DNA of 15,047 bases from an uncultured Eggerthella sp. (GCA_900551155.1 URVA01000027.1:1-15047); one strand, 5' to 3'. Shown: positions 7,330 through 14,948, counted from the first letter of the stretch. Notes: generated by a model from the sequence alone, not told the origin. A program made the numbers and translations.

Positions 7330-8655
7330 ATGAATTCGCCAAATGCAACTCGTATAGAACCTCTGGCGCGTCCTTTGGATGGCGCTGCGGTGGTTCCAGG
7401 AGATAAATCGATTTCCCATCGTGCCATCATGTTTGCTGCTATGGCGCAAGGTACTTCTCGTTTAACGGGTGTATTGGATTCTGCTGATGTGCGCTCTACT
7501 ATTGCTGCAATGTCAGCGCTTGGTGCAACAGTTGCTCTTGAACGCCAAATTGATGGTTCACTTGCAGGTGGCATCACCGGTTGGGGATCTGACGGTCCAA
7601 AGCAGCCTAGCGAGCCTATCGATTGCGGCAATTCTGGCACAACAGCACGCCTTTTGATGGGCATTTTGGCGCCTTGGAATATTCGCGTTGAAATAACAGG
7701 TGATGATTCTCTAAAGAAGCGCCCTATGCGCCGCATTATTGCGCCATTGATGAAAATGGGTGTTCGTTTTGAGCCTGAAGCCTGCGAAACGCTTCCTGTA
7801 ACCATTATGGGAACACCAAACCTCAAGGCAATTACCTACGATTCTCCTATGGCGTCAGCACAGCTTAAAACGGCGGTACTGCTAGCGGGGCTTGGAGCTA
7901 AAGGTGAAACGGTTATTAACGAACCCGCTATTTCGCGAAATCATACTGAACTGATGTTGCCTGAATTTGGCGTTAAGGCTGGTATGGCTTTCCGTCGTGC
8001 ATGGGTAGAAGGTCCTGTGACCTTGCAGGCAAACGAAATTGATGTTCCAGGCGATCCTTCATCAGCGGCATTTTTGATTTGCGCAACATTGCTAAAGCCA
8101 GGAAGCTCAATTCAGATTGAAAACGTAAGCCTGAATCCTGGTCGCGTTGGTTTCATTCGCACCCTTGAACGTATGGGTGCTTCTATTGAGGTTCGTTACC
8201 TTACCGCGGAGGGCAAAGAACCTATCGGTATTATCGAGGCGGCTTATACGCCTAATTTGCGCGGTTGTGAAATCCCTTCACAACATATTGCATCAGAAAT
8301 TGACGAAATTCCTGTTCTTGCGCTTGTGGCAGCACATGCTTCGGGCATAACGGTATTTCGTGGAGTAAATGAATTAACTAAAAAAGAGTCTAATCGTCTT
8401 GAGGCTATTATTGAGGGCCTAGAGCTTATGGGTATTAACGCATGGGCGGAAAACGATAATCTCTATATCGAAGGCCAACCCGATCTGGAGATACCTGAAG
8501 GTTTGGTATTCGATTCTCGCAAAGACCATCGTCTTGCCATGACATGGGCTTTGGCTGGTTTGTGCTCGCACAATGCGGTAGAGATTATCGATTTTGACTG
8601 CATTTCGGTAAGCTTCCCTCGTTTCTTGGATGTATTAAGGGGGCTTGCTCAATGA
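7330..8655 (+). CDS. aroA: 3-phosphoshikimate 1-carboxyvinyltransferase (EPSP synthase)
   Basis: This enzyme joins phosphoenolpyruvate to shikimate-3-phosphate to make EPSP, the sixth step of the shikimate pathway. At 441 residues it has normal length. Visible landmarks are PGDKSISHRA at 23-32 (K26, S27 and R31 of the shikimate phosphate site), DCGNSGTTARLLMG at 98-111, KKRPMRR at 129-135, SAQLK at 176-180, RNHTE at 203-207, EIDEIP at 323-328 (catalytic aspartate D325) and KDHRLAM at 398-404. GDKS, SAQLK and RNHTE are short motifs associated with the class II form, as in Bacillus, rather than the enteric class I; that class assignment is inference. The ATG has AAGGAG at 7318-7323, 6 nt upstream. 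The stop overlaps the cmk start by 4 bp (ATGA), so AroA and Cmk are coupled, a widespread pairing. Confidence 0.96.
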   Translation: MNSPNATRIEPLARPLDGAAVVPGDKSISHRAIMFAAMAQGTSRLTGVLDSADVRSTIAAMSALGATVALERQIDGSLAGGITGWGSDGPKQPSEPIDCGNSGTTARLLMGILAPWNIRVEITGDDSLKKRPMRRIIAPLMKMGVRFEPEACETLPVTIMGTPNLKAITYDSPMASAQLKTAVLLAGLGAKGETVINEPAISRNHTELMLPEFGVKAGMAFRRAWVEGPVTLQANEIDVPGDPSSAAFLICATLLKPGSSIQIENVSLNPGRVGFIRTLERMGASIEVRYLTAEGKEPIGIIEAAYTPNLRGCEIPSQHIASEIDEIPVLALVAAHASGITVFRGVNELTKKESNRLEAIIEGLELMGINAWAENDNLYIEGQPDLEIPEGLVFDSRKDHRLAMTWALAGLCSHNAVEIIDFDCISVSFPRFLDVLRGLAQ

Positions 8656-9323
8656 TTATTGCAATAGACGGACCTTCGGGTGCTGGTAAATCTACCGTCG
8701 CAAAAGCGGTAGCAAAAAATCTTGGTTTTTCTTGTCTTGATACCGGTGCGATGTATCGCGCGGTAGCTTGGAAAGCGCTCAATGACGGTGTTGCTCTCGA
8801 TGACCAAGCAGCACTTGGAGAAATAGCGCGCGACCATGAAATTAGCTTTGGTCATGTCGAGGGAGATCCCGTTCCGCGTCGTGTGTTTATTGATGGGCAG
8901 GAAATTACTGACGAAATTCGCACGGCACAAATTGATAAAAGTGTTTCTCCTGTTTCTGCGGTACCTGCCGTTCGCCAAGCGTTGCTTGAACAGCAGCGCC
9001 GCATTGGTTCTCAAGGGAACTATGTCGTTGAAGGTCGCGATATTGGAACGGAAGTTTTTCCTCAGGCAGAGGTAAAGGTATTTTTGACGGCATCAGCTGA
9101 AGAACGCGCGCACAGGCGTGTGCGTCAAAATGTCGATCGTGGTGTTGGTTCTATTGACTACGATGAAGTTCTTGCCGATATTATTCGTCGTGATGAATTG
9201 GATTCGAGCCGTGATACAGCGCCGTTGCGTCCTGCAGAAGATGCTGTTCAGATAGACTCCACGGGCAAATATATTGAAGATATTATTGCAACGATTTGCG
9301 CTCAGGCACAAGCAAGGATGTAA
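8652..9323 (+). CDS. cmk: Cytidylate kinase
   Basis: Cmk phosphorylates CMP and dCMP with ATP to CDP and dCDP, recycling cytidine nucleotides from RNA and phospholipid turnover for DNA and lipid synthesis. Residues 1-15 hold the P-loop (IDGPSGAGKST, G7-T15), followed by LDTGAMYRAVA at 29-39. A conserved block around residues 125-140 includes VEGRDIGTEVFP, and the C-terminal RDELDSSRDTAPLRPAEDA is the CMP-binding and lid signature. Length 223 is standard. The ribosome binding site AAGGGGGC (8637-8644) lies inside the end of aroA, 7 nt before the ATG. plsC follows after 3 bp. CMP is released whenever CDP-diacylglycerol is used, so its position next to phospholipid genes makes metabolic sense. 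Confidence 0.96.
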   Translation: MIIAIDGPSGAGKSTVAKAVAKNLGFSCLDTGAMYRAVAWKALNDGVALDDQAALGEIARDHEISFGHVEGDPVPRRVFIDGQEITDEIRTAQIDKSVSPVSAVPAVRQALLEQQRRIGSQGNYVVEGRDIGTEVFPQAEVKVFLTASAEERAHRRVRQNVDRGVGSIDYDEVLADIIRRDELDSSRDTAPLRPAEDAVQIDSTGKYIEDIIATICAQAQARM

Positions 9324-9326
9324 TTC

Positions 9327-10157
9327 ATGAAATTTAATGTTCATGAGGAATTTTGGGATCGTCCCTGTATGGGTAACGATCAAACAAACCATGTTCCACG
9401 GCTGCTAATTTATATTATTGCGGGAATTTTGAACTTCATTTTTCGTGTCTTTTTCCGCATGAAAATCGAAAACCAAGAAGTGATAGATAAATTCAAGGGC
9501 AAGACAACTGGTGCAGTACTTATTGCGCCTCATTATTCGTATCTTGATGTGGTTGTTGCTTTTCTTTCGGTTCGGCCTCGTGCGTGGCTGCGATTGATGG
9601 CACGCGATTCGCTTTTTGTAGCGGGAAATAACTTATTGGGAGAAATCATCTCTCGTGCAGGAGCGTTCCCTATTAAGCGAAATACTGCCGATCGTAGCGC
9701 AATGAAACGAGCCGCTCGTATGCTTAAAAATGGCGAATGGGTTGGTATCTTTCCTGAAGGTACCAGGCGCAGCAAGGGTAGCAACAAGCCGGAACTTCAT
9801 GCTGGTGCGGTATTGATTGCTCGTATGGGCAAAGCTCCTATTGTTCCTCTTGGTTTAGAAAATGTAGCTAATATCAAACGCAAAGGGGAGCGTGTGCGCT
9901 TTCCTAAGGTAATCGTACGTTTTGGAGAGCCTATTTCGCTTGATTCGTTTGACTTTTTACCCAAAGATGAGCGAATGGATGCTTGTGCGTGGTACACCAT
10001 GCGTGAAGCCTATGCCCTTACGTTTAACTGTCCTGCTCAGGACATTAATATGGTTGAGCTATTCCCTGATGCTAAGGATTACACTGCGCTGTTTGAACAG
10101 CATCCCATTGAGCCTTTTGATCCAGCTACCTTGCCTGATTACAAAAAGGAGGCATAA
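9327..10157 (+). CDS. plsC: 1-acyl-sn-glycerol-3-phosphate acyltransferase (PlsC family)
   Basis: PlsC adds the second acyl chain to lysophosphatidic acid, giving phosphatidic acid at the inner face of the membrane. The acyltransferase block I H-x4-D motif is HYSYLD at 69-74 (catalytic H69, D74), block II is around PIKRNTADRSA at 115-125, and block III is FPEGTR at 142-147. A hydrophobic stretch at about 24-43 is a likely membrane anchor. Residues 1-20 and about 215-276 extend beyond the core; the C-terminal part (with AWYTMREAYALTF and a run of acidic and aromatic residues) is not a motif I recognise. AAGGAT at 9314-9319 provides the ribosome binding site 7 nt upstream. It directly abuts ispH. 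PlsY and GpsA of the same pathway lie 2-3 kb downstream. Confidence 0.92.
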   Translation: MKFNVHEEFWDRPCMGNDQTNHVPRLLIYIIAGILNFIFRVFFRMKIENQEVIDKFKGKTTGAVLIAPHYSYLDVVVAFLSVRPRAWLRLMARDSLFVAGNNLLGEIISRAGAFPIKRNTADRSAMKRAARMLKNGEWVGIFPEGTRRSKGSNKPELHAGAVLIARMGKAPIVPLGLENVANIKRKGERVRFPKVIVRFGEPISLDSFDFLPKDERMDACAWYTMREAYALTFNCPAQDINMVELFPDAKDYTALFEQHPIEPFDPATLPDYKKEA

Positions 10158-11003
10158 GTGGCTACATTAAGCGTTATTCGTGCAGAACATGCTGGTGCTT
10201 GCTATGGTGTTCAGCGAGCGCTTGATATGACTTTGAAAGCCTCAGCTGAAAGCGGATCGGTTTGTACCTTAGGTCCTCTTATTCATAATCCTCGGGTTGT
10301 TGCTGAGCTTGAGGAACAGGGAATTCGTGTCGCTGATTCTGTAGAGGCAATTAATGCTGACGAGATGGTTATTCGATCTCATGGAGTAGTACCTCAGGTA
10401 ATAACCGATATCAAAAACCGTGGATTTAAAGTAGTTGATGCGACGTGTCCTCATGTGATGCGTGCTCAGCGTGCTGCTGCTAAATTGGCAAGCGATGGTC
10501 GTCATGTCATTGTGGTGGGTGAAGCGGGACATCCCGAAGTGGAAGGGATTTCTGCTCATGCTCGTGTTGCGGGTGGTCAATGCACTATTGTTGGTGGTGT
10601 GGAAGATATCCCTTTTGATTTACCGCAAAGAATCGGCGTAGTAGTACAGACAACGCAATCTGAAGCCAAGCTTGCCGAAGTGCTTTCTGCTTTGGAGGGC
10701 CGCGGATTAGATGTTGAGGTTAAAAACACTATCTGCTCTGCTACAACGCAACGACAAAAATCTGCTATTGCGCTTGCTCAACAAGTTGATGCTATGGTGG
10801 TAATTGGGGGACGTAATTCTTCGAATACCACGCGTCTTTTTGAAATATGTTCTCAGCACTGTAGCCATTCTTATCACATCGAGTCTCCCGAAGAGATAGA
10901 CCCTCAATGGTTTAATGGTCTCAAAACAGTGGGAGTAACTGCGGGTGCTTCTACTCCCGACAATCAAATTGAAAGCGTAGTAGCCTTTTTAAATCAGTTA
11001 TAA
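10158..11003 (+). CDS. ispH: 4-hydroxy-3-methylbut-2-enyl diphosphate reductase
   Basis: IspH is the iron-sulfur enzyme of the last step of the MEP pathway, reducing HMBPP to isopentenyl and dimethylallyl diphosphate. The three conserved cluster-ligating cysteines are C15 (AGACYGV), C97 (DATCP) and C193 (NTICSAT). Substrate-site residues are also in place: H43 (LIHNP), H75 (RSHG), H125 and E127 (GHPEVEG), T166 (QTTQSE) and SSN at 221-223; TAGASTPD at 261-268 is the family signature. At 281 residues it is the stand-alone form, without the RpsA fusion seen in some clostridia. The start is GTG with a strong AAGGAGG at 10146-10152, 5 nt away, directly after the plsC stop. It is the last gene before a 69-bp gap. 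Its presence implies the non-mevalonate isoprenoid route. Confidence 0.96.
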   Translation: MATLSVIRAEHAGACYGVQRALDMTLKASAESGSVCTLGPLIHNPRVVAELEEQGIRVADSVEAINADEMVIRSHGVVPQVITDIKNRGFKVVDATCPHVMRAQRAAAKLASDGRHVIVVGEAGHPEVEGISAHARVAGGQCTIVGGVEDIPFDLPQRIGVVVQTTQSEAKLAEVLSALEGRGLDVEVKNTICSATTQRQKSAIALAQQVDAMVVIGGRNSSNTTRLFEICSQHCSHSYHIESPEEIDPQWFNGLKTVGVTAGASTPDNQIESVVAFLNQL

Positions 11004-11013
11004 CCGCATCCCG

Positions 11014-11022
11014 TGGTATCCT
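11014..11022 (+). promoter_or_regulatory. Possible extended -10 promoter before der
   Basis: The 69-bp gap between ispH and der contains TGG-TATCCT at 11014-11022, an extended -10 shape like the TGG-TAAAAT before tyrA, but the hexamer matches only at T, A, T and the last T. A direct repeat TATCCGC occurs at 11041-11047 and 11051-11057, exactly 10 bp apart. No terminator hairpin is seen, so read-through from ispH is also likely. Confidence 0.25.
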
Positions 11023-11072
11023 GAAAGCTTGAGAAAGAAATATCCGCAATTATCCGCCTATGAGGAGCGAAT

Positions 11073-12383
11073 ATGTCATTGCCTATTGTTGCTATTGTTG
11101 GACGTCCTAATGTAGGCAAATCAACAATGGTAAACCGCCTTGCGGAAAACAATGAAGCTATTGTTCATGAAATGCGTGGCGTAACGCGCGATCGTTCGTA
11201 TCACACTGCCGACTGGAATGGTCGTTCTTTTACCCTTATTGATACCGGTGGTATAGAAATGGGAAGTGATGATGCTTTCCAGAGCTCTATCACCTCTCAG
11301 GCGCTTGCCGCAACCGATGAAGCAGATGTCATTGTTTTTTTGGTTGATGGTCAAACTGGTATCAACGCGGATGACGAAGAAGTCGCTCGTATCTTACGTC
11401 GTTCAAAGAAGCCTGTGTTGTTGGCGGTTAATAAGCTTGATAGCGTAAAGCAAGAAGGTGAAATCTGGGAATTTTACCAGCTTGGTTTGGGTGATCCCTA
11501 TCCTGTGTCTGCGCTTCATGGAACGGGTACAGGTGATTTGCTGGATGTCATAGTTTCGTTGTTCCCTGAAGATAAGATTGAAGAAGACGAGCTAGATTCC
11601 GTTAATGTGGCAATTATTGGTCGTCCAAATGCGGGAAAATCTTCTCTTACCAATAAGCTTACCAACAATGATCGCTCTATTGTTTCTGATGTGGCAGGAA
11701 CAACGCGTGACGCTATTGATACTACGGTAGAACATGAAGGCAGGTATTACACTATCGTTGATACCGCAGGTCTTCGTAAAAAGAGCGTAGTCCATGAAGA
11801 CGTGGAATACTACGGGTTTGTTCGCGCTATGCGTGCCATTGATCGAGCCCAAGTAGTTCTTTTAGTGATAGATGCAACTCTTGGTCTTACCGACCAGGAT
11901 CAGCGCGTTGCTGGTATGGCAGCAGAACGTGGCTGCGCAATGGTTGTATTGCTTAATAAATGGGATTTGGTTGAGGGGCCTGAAGCGAAAGCGGAAATTC
12001 GTGAACGCATCGAAGATCGCTTAACCTTTGTCGGTTATGCTCCTGTTATCGCGATTTCAGCGCTTTCAGGCAAAAATGTTCATCGTATTTGGGATGCGAT
12101 TGACACTGCTTACGAACAGTATTCGTCGGTTATTTCTACGAGCCGCTTAAATGTTTGGCTCCAGGATATTCGTGAGTTTGGTCATACTATTTCAAAAGGA
12201 AAACGTATTCTCAAGCTCAAGTATGTAACACAGACGGGTACGGAACCGCCCTTCTTTACTTTTTTCTGCAATCACCCCGATTTAATTGAGCCCTCATTTG
12301 AACGCTACCTGGAAAACCGTCTTCGTCAGACCTTTGGTTTCGAAGGTACGCCGATTCGCATGAAGTTTAAGAAGAAGGACTAA
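11073..12383 (+). CDS. der: Ribosome-assembly GTPase Der (EngA)
   Basis: Der is an essential GTPase with two tandem G domains that helps mature the 50S ribosomal subunit. G domain 1 shows GRPNVGKS at 10-17, the DTGG switch at 57-60 and NKLD at 120-123. G domain 2 shows GRPNAGKS at 183-190, DTAG at 230-233 and NKWD at 295-298. The remaining C-terminal part, about 350-436, is the KH-like RNA-binding domain, ending in the usual run of basic residues (RMKFKKKD). Length 436 is standard. A strong TGAGGAG (11061-11067) precedes the ATG by 5 nt. In many Actinomycetota der follows cmk directly; here plsC and ispH lie between. plsY starts 4 bp after the stop, so the two are co-translated. Confidence 0.97.
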   Translation: MSLPIVAIVGRPNVGKSTMVNRLAENNEAIVHEMRGVTRDRSYHTADWNGRSFTLIDTGGIEMGSDDAFQSSITSQALAATDEADVIVFLVDGQTGINADDEEVARILRRSKKPVLLAVNKLDSVKQEGEIWEFYQLGLGDPYPVSALHGTGTGDLLDVIVSLFPEDKIEEDELDSVNVAIIGRPNAGKSSLTNKLTNNDRSIVSDVAGTTRDAIDTTVEHEGRYYTIVDTAGLRKKSVVHEDVEYYGFVRAMRAIDRAQVVLLVIDATLGLTDQDQRVAGMAAERGCAMVVLLNKWDLVEGPEAKAEIRERIEDRLTFVGYAPVIAISALSGKNVHRIWDAIDTAYEQYSSVISTSRLNVWLQDIREFGHTISKGKRILKLKYVTQTGTEPPFFTFFCNHPDLIEPSFERYLENRLRQTFGFEGTPIRMKFKKKD

Positions 12384-12387
12384 TGTG

Positions 12388-13341
12388 ATGCTTGATTGTC
12401 TTGGTTATCTGGGATTGTTGTTTTTAATTGCGTTTTTGTTGGGCTCTATCCCTTGGGGCGTAATTATTTCTCGCGGATTCTATCATACAGACGTTCGTGA
12501 ACATGGCTCAGGCAATATTGGTACGACAAACGCCATGAGGACGCTTGGAAAAGTGGGCGGTTCTGCGGTATTTGTACTTGATTTTGGTAAGGGTGTTGTA
12601 GCAGGCATTATTGCTACGGTTTTTGCTACTCAAGTGCTTACCGATATGACAGCATTACGCGAATTTTGTATCTCTTTAGGTCTTACAGGATCAAACCCCG
12701 AAAACAACTTTTTGCATTATCGTCTGACACAAATTTGTTTAAGCGTTGCATTCTTGGGTTGTATCTGGGGACATATTTTTAGTCCATGGCTTAAATTTAA
12801 AGGAGGGAAAGGAATCGCTGTTGCGGTGGGTTGCCTTGTCTCTACCTTTGGTATAACGGGAACGCTGCTCGAGCTACTGATATTCGTTGTGCTGGTTGCT
12901 ACGACAAAGTATGTCTCGGTAGGTTCCATTGCGGCAGCGGCAGCATGTCCTTTCTTCTCAATGTATTATCTTGCGGGTAATTACATTTCTGTTGTTATTT
13001 GTACCATAGCGGCACTGACGGTAATTTGGGCTCATCGCGAAAACATCAAGCGACTTCTTGCGGGTAATGAAAACAAAATTGGTGACAAGAAAGCCGATGC
13101 CGAAGAGCAAACTGATGAGGATGTAGAAAGCAACGAACAAGCTGATCAGGATTTAGTAGAAGCTGAAGAAGATCTGACGGAAGAAATTAAAGAAGACAAA
13201 AAGGCCTCAGAGGAGTCCGAGACCGCAGAGGAGTCCGAGACTGCAGAGGAATCCGAGAAGTCTGAGGAATCTGAGGAATCTGAGGAGCTCGAAGAGTCCA
13301 ATAAGAAAGAGAAGCCTGAAGAGACAAAAGAAACCAAGTAA
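12388..13341 (+). CDS. plsY: Glycerol-3-phosphate acyltransferase PlsY with an acidic C-terminal tail
   Basis: PlsY is a polytopic membrane enzyme that transfers an acyl group from acyl-phosphate (made by PlsX) to glycerol-3-phosphate, giving lysophosphatidic acid. Family motifs are GSIPWG at 19-24, GSGNIGTTN at 40-48, the loop GH-x6-KFKGGKG ending at 142, and HRENIKRLLAGNENKIG at 216-232. Hydrophobic segments lie at about 5-27, 56-80, 115-131, 143-172 and 178-214. A normal PlsY ends near residue 230 here. The extra 85 or so residues are almost only Glu, Asp, Lys, Ser and Thr, with a tandem repeat of EESETA-like units; no motif or membrane segment is visible. ATG 12388 is preferred to the in-frame GTG 12385 because the GAAGGA at 12374-12379 is then 8 nt away. 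gpsA, which supplies its substrate, starts 16 bp downstream. Confidence 0.93.
   Translation: MLDCLGYLGLLFLIAFLLGSIPWGVIISRGFYHTDVREHGSGNIGTTNAMRTLGKVGGSAVFVLDFGKGVVAGIIATVFATQVLTDMTALREFCISLGLTGSNPENNFLHYRLTQICLSVAFLGCIWGHIFSPWLKFKGGKGIAVAVGCLVSTFGITGTLLELLIFVVLVATTKYVSVGSIAAAAACPFFSMYYLAGNYISVVICTIAALTVIWAHRENIKRLLAGNENKIGDKKADAEEQTDEDVESNEQADQDLVEAEEDLTEEIKEDKKASEESETAEESETAEESEKSEESEESEELEESNKKEKPEETKETK
13210..13299 (+). repeat. Five 18-bp tandem repeats in the plsY tail
   Basis: Five in-frame 18-bp units run 13210-13227, 13228-13245, 13246-13263, 13264-13281 and 13282-13299. They encode EESETA, EESETA, EESEKS, EESEES and EELEES. The first two differ at one base (ACC/ACT). The last units decay to a 9-bp period (GAG-GAA-TCT). 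Units are multiples of three, so gain or loss would keep the frame. Confidence 0.9.
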
Positions 13342-13357
13342 AAGTAAGAGGCATACT

Positions 13358-14383
13358 ATGACAAAGATTGCAGTTGTAGGCGCCGGGTCGTGGGGAACTG
13401 CTCTAGCGCAAACATTGGCTTTAGGTGGAAACGAAGTATGCATGTGGGCGCGCAAGGCTGAAGTTGCTCAGGGTATTACCCAAATGCATCGAAATCCCCG
13501 TTATTTATCGGGCATAATGCTTGCGGAAACTATTTCTGCTACTGATGATTTAGCTGCGTGTGTCGATGGGGCAGAGGCAATCGTGATGGTAACTCCCTCT
13601 CGCCTTATGCGCTCTTTTGCTCAACAACTGGCACCACTTGTTTCTTCAGTCACTCCGATTATCTTGTGCTCAAAAGGTGTTGAAGAAGATACGGGTTTAG
13701 TGCCTATGCAGGTTTTTGAGGAAGTTTTAGGCAACATCAATAGACTTGCCGCGCTTTCAGGACCCAATCATGCTGAAGAAGTGGTGGTTGGTATTCCAGC
13801 GGGTACTGTTATAGCTTCACCTAATACCGAGATTGCGTGTTATTTCCGCGATCTATTCACAACGCCAACGTTTCGTTGCTATACCTCTGAAGACTACATC
13901 GGAGTTGAACTGTGTGCTGCTTTCAAAAATGTTATTGCAATTGCAGTAGGCGCTTCGTATGGCATGGGATATGGCGATAACACAGCAGCAATGCTTATGA
14001 CTCGCGGTATGGCAGAAATGAGTCGTCTGGTTACGGCATGCGGTGGTAAAGCTCTTACCGTAATGGGACTTGCTGGTGCAGGCGATTTGATTGCTACCTG
14101 TACTTCAGAGCATTCACGAAACAGAACTTTTGGAAAAGCGCTTGCTCAAGGCGGTACGCTTGAAGCATACGAAGAACGTACTCATATGGTGGTAGAAGGT
14201 GCTCTTGCTTGTAAAACCATTTGTCCTTTAGCTCAGCGCTATGGTGTGGAACTTCCCATAACGACAGCGGTTCGTTCTATTGTGTGGGAACATGGCGCAT
14301 TGGATGCTATTGCAACAGAGTTATTTAGCAGGCCACTTACTACAGAATTTTGGGGTCTAAAGAACCCTGAAGAGCTTCAGTGA
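13358..14383 (+). CDS. gpsA: Glycerol-3-phosphate dehydrogenase [NAD(P)+]
   Basis: GpsA reduces dihydroxyacetone phosphate to sn-glycerol-3-phosphate, the backbone for phospholipids. The N-terminal Rossmann motif is GAGSWG at 8-13, with SKG at 105-107 (K106). SGPNHAEEV at 134-142 and the catalytic K190 (AAFKNVIAIA) are in place, as is the GAGDLIATCTSEHSRNR substrate loop at 240-256. Length 341 is normal. AAGAGG at 13346-13351 lies 6 nt before the ATG. The gene sits between plsY, which uses its product, and a DNA-repair-like gene 12 bp downstream. With plsC upstream, the window holds three of the four enzymes from dihydroxyacetone phosphate to phosphatidic acid. Confidence 0.96.
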   Translation: MTKIAVVGAGSWGTALAQTLALGGNEVCMWARKAEVAQGITQMHRNPRYLSGIMLAETISATDDLAACVDGAEAIVMVTPSRLMRSFAQQLAPLVSSVTPIILCSKGVEEDTGLVPMQVFEEVLGNINRLAALSGPNHAEEVVVGIPAGTVIASPNTEIACYFRDLFTTPTFRCYTSEDYIGVELCAAFKNVIAIAVGASYGMGYGDNTAAMLMTRGMAEMSRLVTACGGKALTVMGLAGAGDLIATCTSEHSRNRTFGKALAQGGTLEAYEERTHMVVEGALACKTICPLAQRYGVELPITTAVRSIVWEHGALDAIATELFSRPLTTEFWGLKNPEELQ

Positions 14384-14395
14384 ATGAAGTGAATT

Positions 14396-14893
14396 ATGCT
14401 TGCAAAGCAGGTAAACAGCATTCATCATTCGTATTTTATTTATCGCACTCCTATGGGCAGAATAACTATAGCGTGCGATGGATCAGCGCTTACTCATGTT
14501 GCCTTTGGTGTTGCGGAATTTGAAGGCGAATACAAGGCGTGCGCGCTAACCAATAAGGCATCAAGCCAAGTCTTGGAGTATTTAGCGCACAAACGCACCT
14601 CGTTTTCTTTACCTCTTAACCCTGCAGGAAGTGCTTTTCAAAAAAGAGTATGGGAATATGTGCTTTCTATTCCCTATGGGCAAACATGCACCTATGCTCA
14701 AGTGGCTTCCGATTTGGGAACGCCTAAGGGTCTTCATGCGATTTCTTCTGCATGCAGCCATAATCCTCTGCCATTTTTTATTCCCAGCCATCGTGTTATT
14801 GGGATGCATGGAGATATGGGAGGGTTTGTTACCAATCCTGCGGTAAAGCAGTTCTTAATTTCTTTGGAAGCACAAGCACTCAATACGATATAA
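14396..14893 (+). CDS. Alkyltransferase-like protein (Ogt/MGMT family) lacking the catalytic cysteine
   Basis: The 165-residue protein has the Ogt/MGMT layout: a short N-terminal domain (about 12-75, YRTPMGRITIACDG) and the DNA-binding domain (about 78-160, opening FQKRVWEYVLSIPYGQTCTY, with Y100 of the nucleotide-flipping helix). Active enzymes repair O6-alkylguanine by moving the alkyl group to the Cys of PCHR. Here the motif is IPSHRVIG, with S131 (codon AGC, 14786-14788) in place of Cys. The usual Arg finger is H114 (codon 14735-14737), and the glycine loop GGYxxG reads GGFVTN. H132, R133 and E158 are kept. It is therefore probably not an alkyl acceptor and may act like alkyltransferase-like proteins that only bind damage, or be drifting. 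The frame is intact. Other cysteines are C27, C49, C98 and C120. The Shine-Dalgarno is weak (GAAGTGA at 14386-14392). It follows gpsA by 12 bp. Confidence 0.85.
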   Translation: MLAKQVNSIHHSYFIYRTPMGRITIACDGSALTHVAFGVAEFEGEYKACALTNKASSQVLEYLAHKRTSFSLPLNPAGSAFQKRVWEYVLSIPYGQTCTYAQVASDLGTPKGLHAISSACSHNPLPFFIPSHRVIGMHGDMGGFVTNPAVKQFLISLEAQALNTI

Positions 14894-14948
14894 CGCACAA
14901 GAAAGAAATAAAGTTTTAGAGAAGCATCAACAAAAGAATCCAATTGAA

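Noticed and set aside
7272..7826. 184-codon minus-strand open frame opposite the tyrA end and aroA
   Set aside because: Composition matches a codon-bias shadow of aroA; the aroA motifs on the + strand account fully for the sequence.
13146..13455. Minus-strand open frames rich in Ser/Asp and Leu/Phe opposite the plsY tail
   Set aside because: They are the reverse-strand reading of the GAG/TCC-rich repeat; there is no ribosome binding site or promoter, and the + strand is a well-supported gene.
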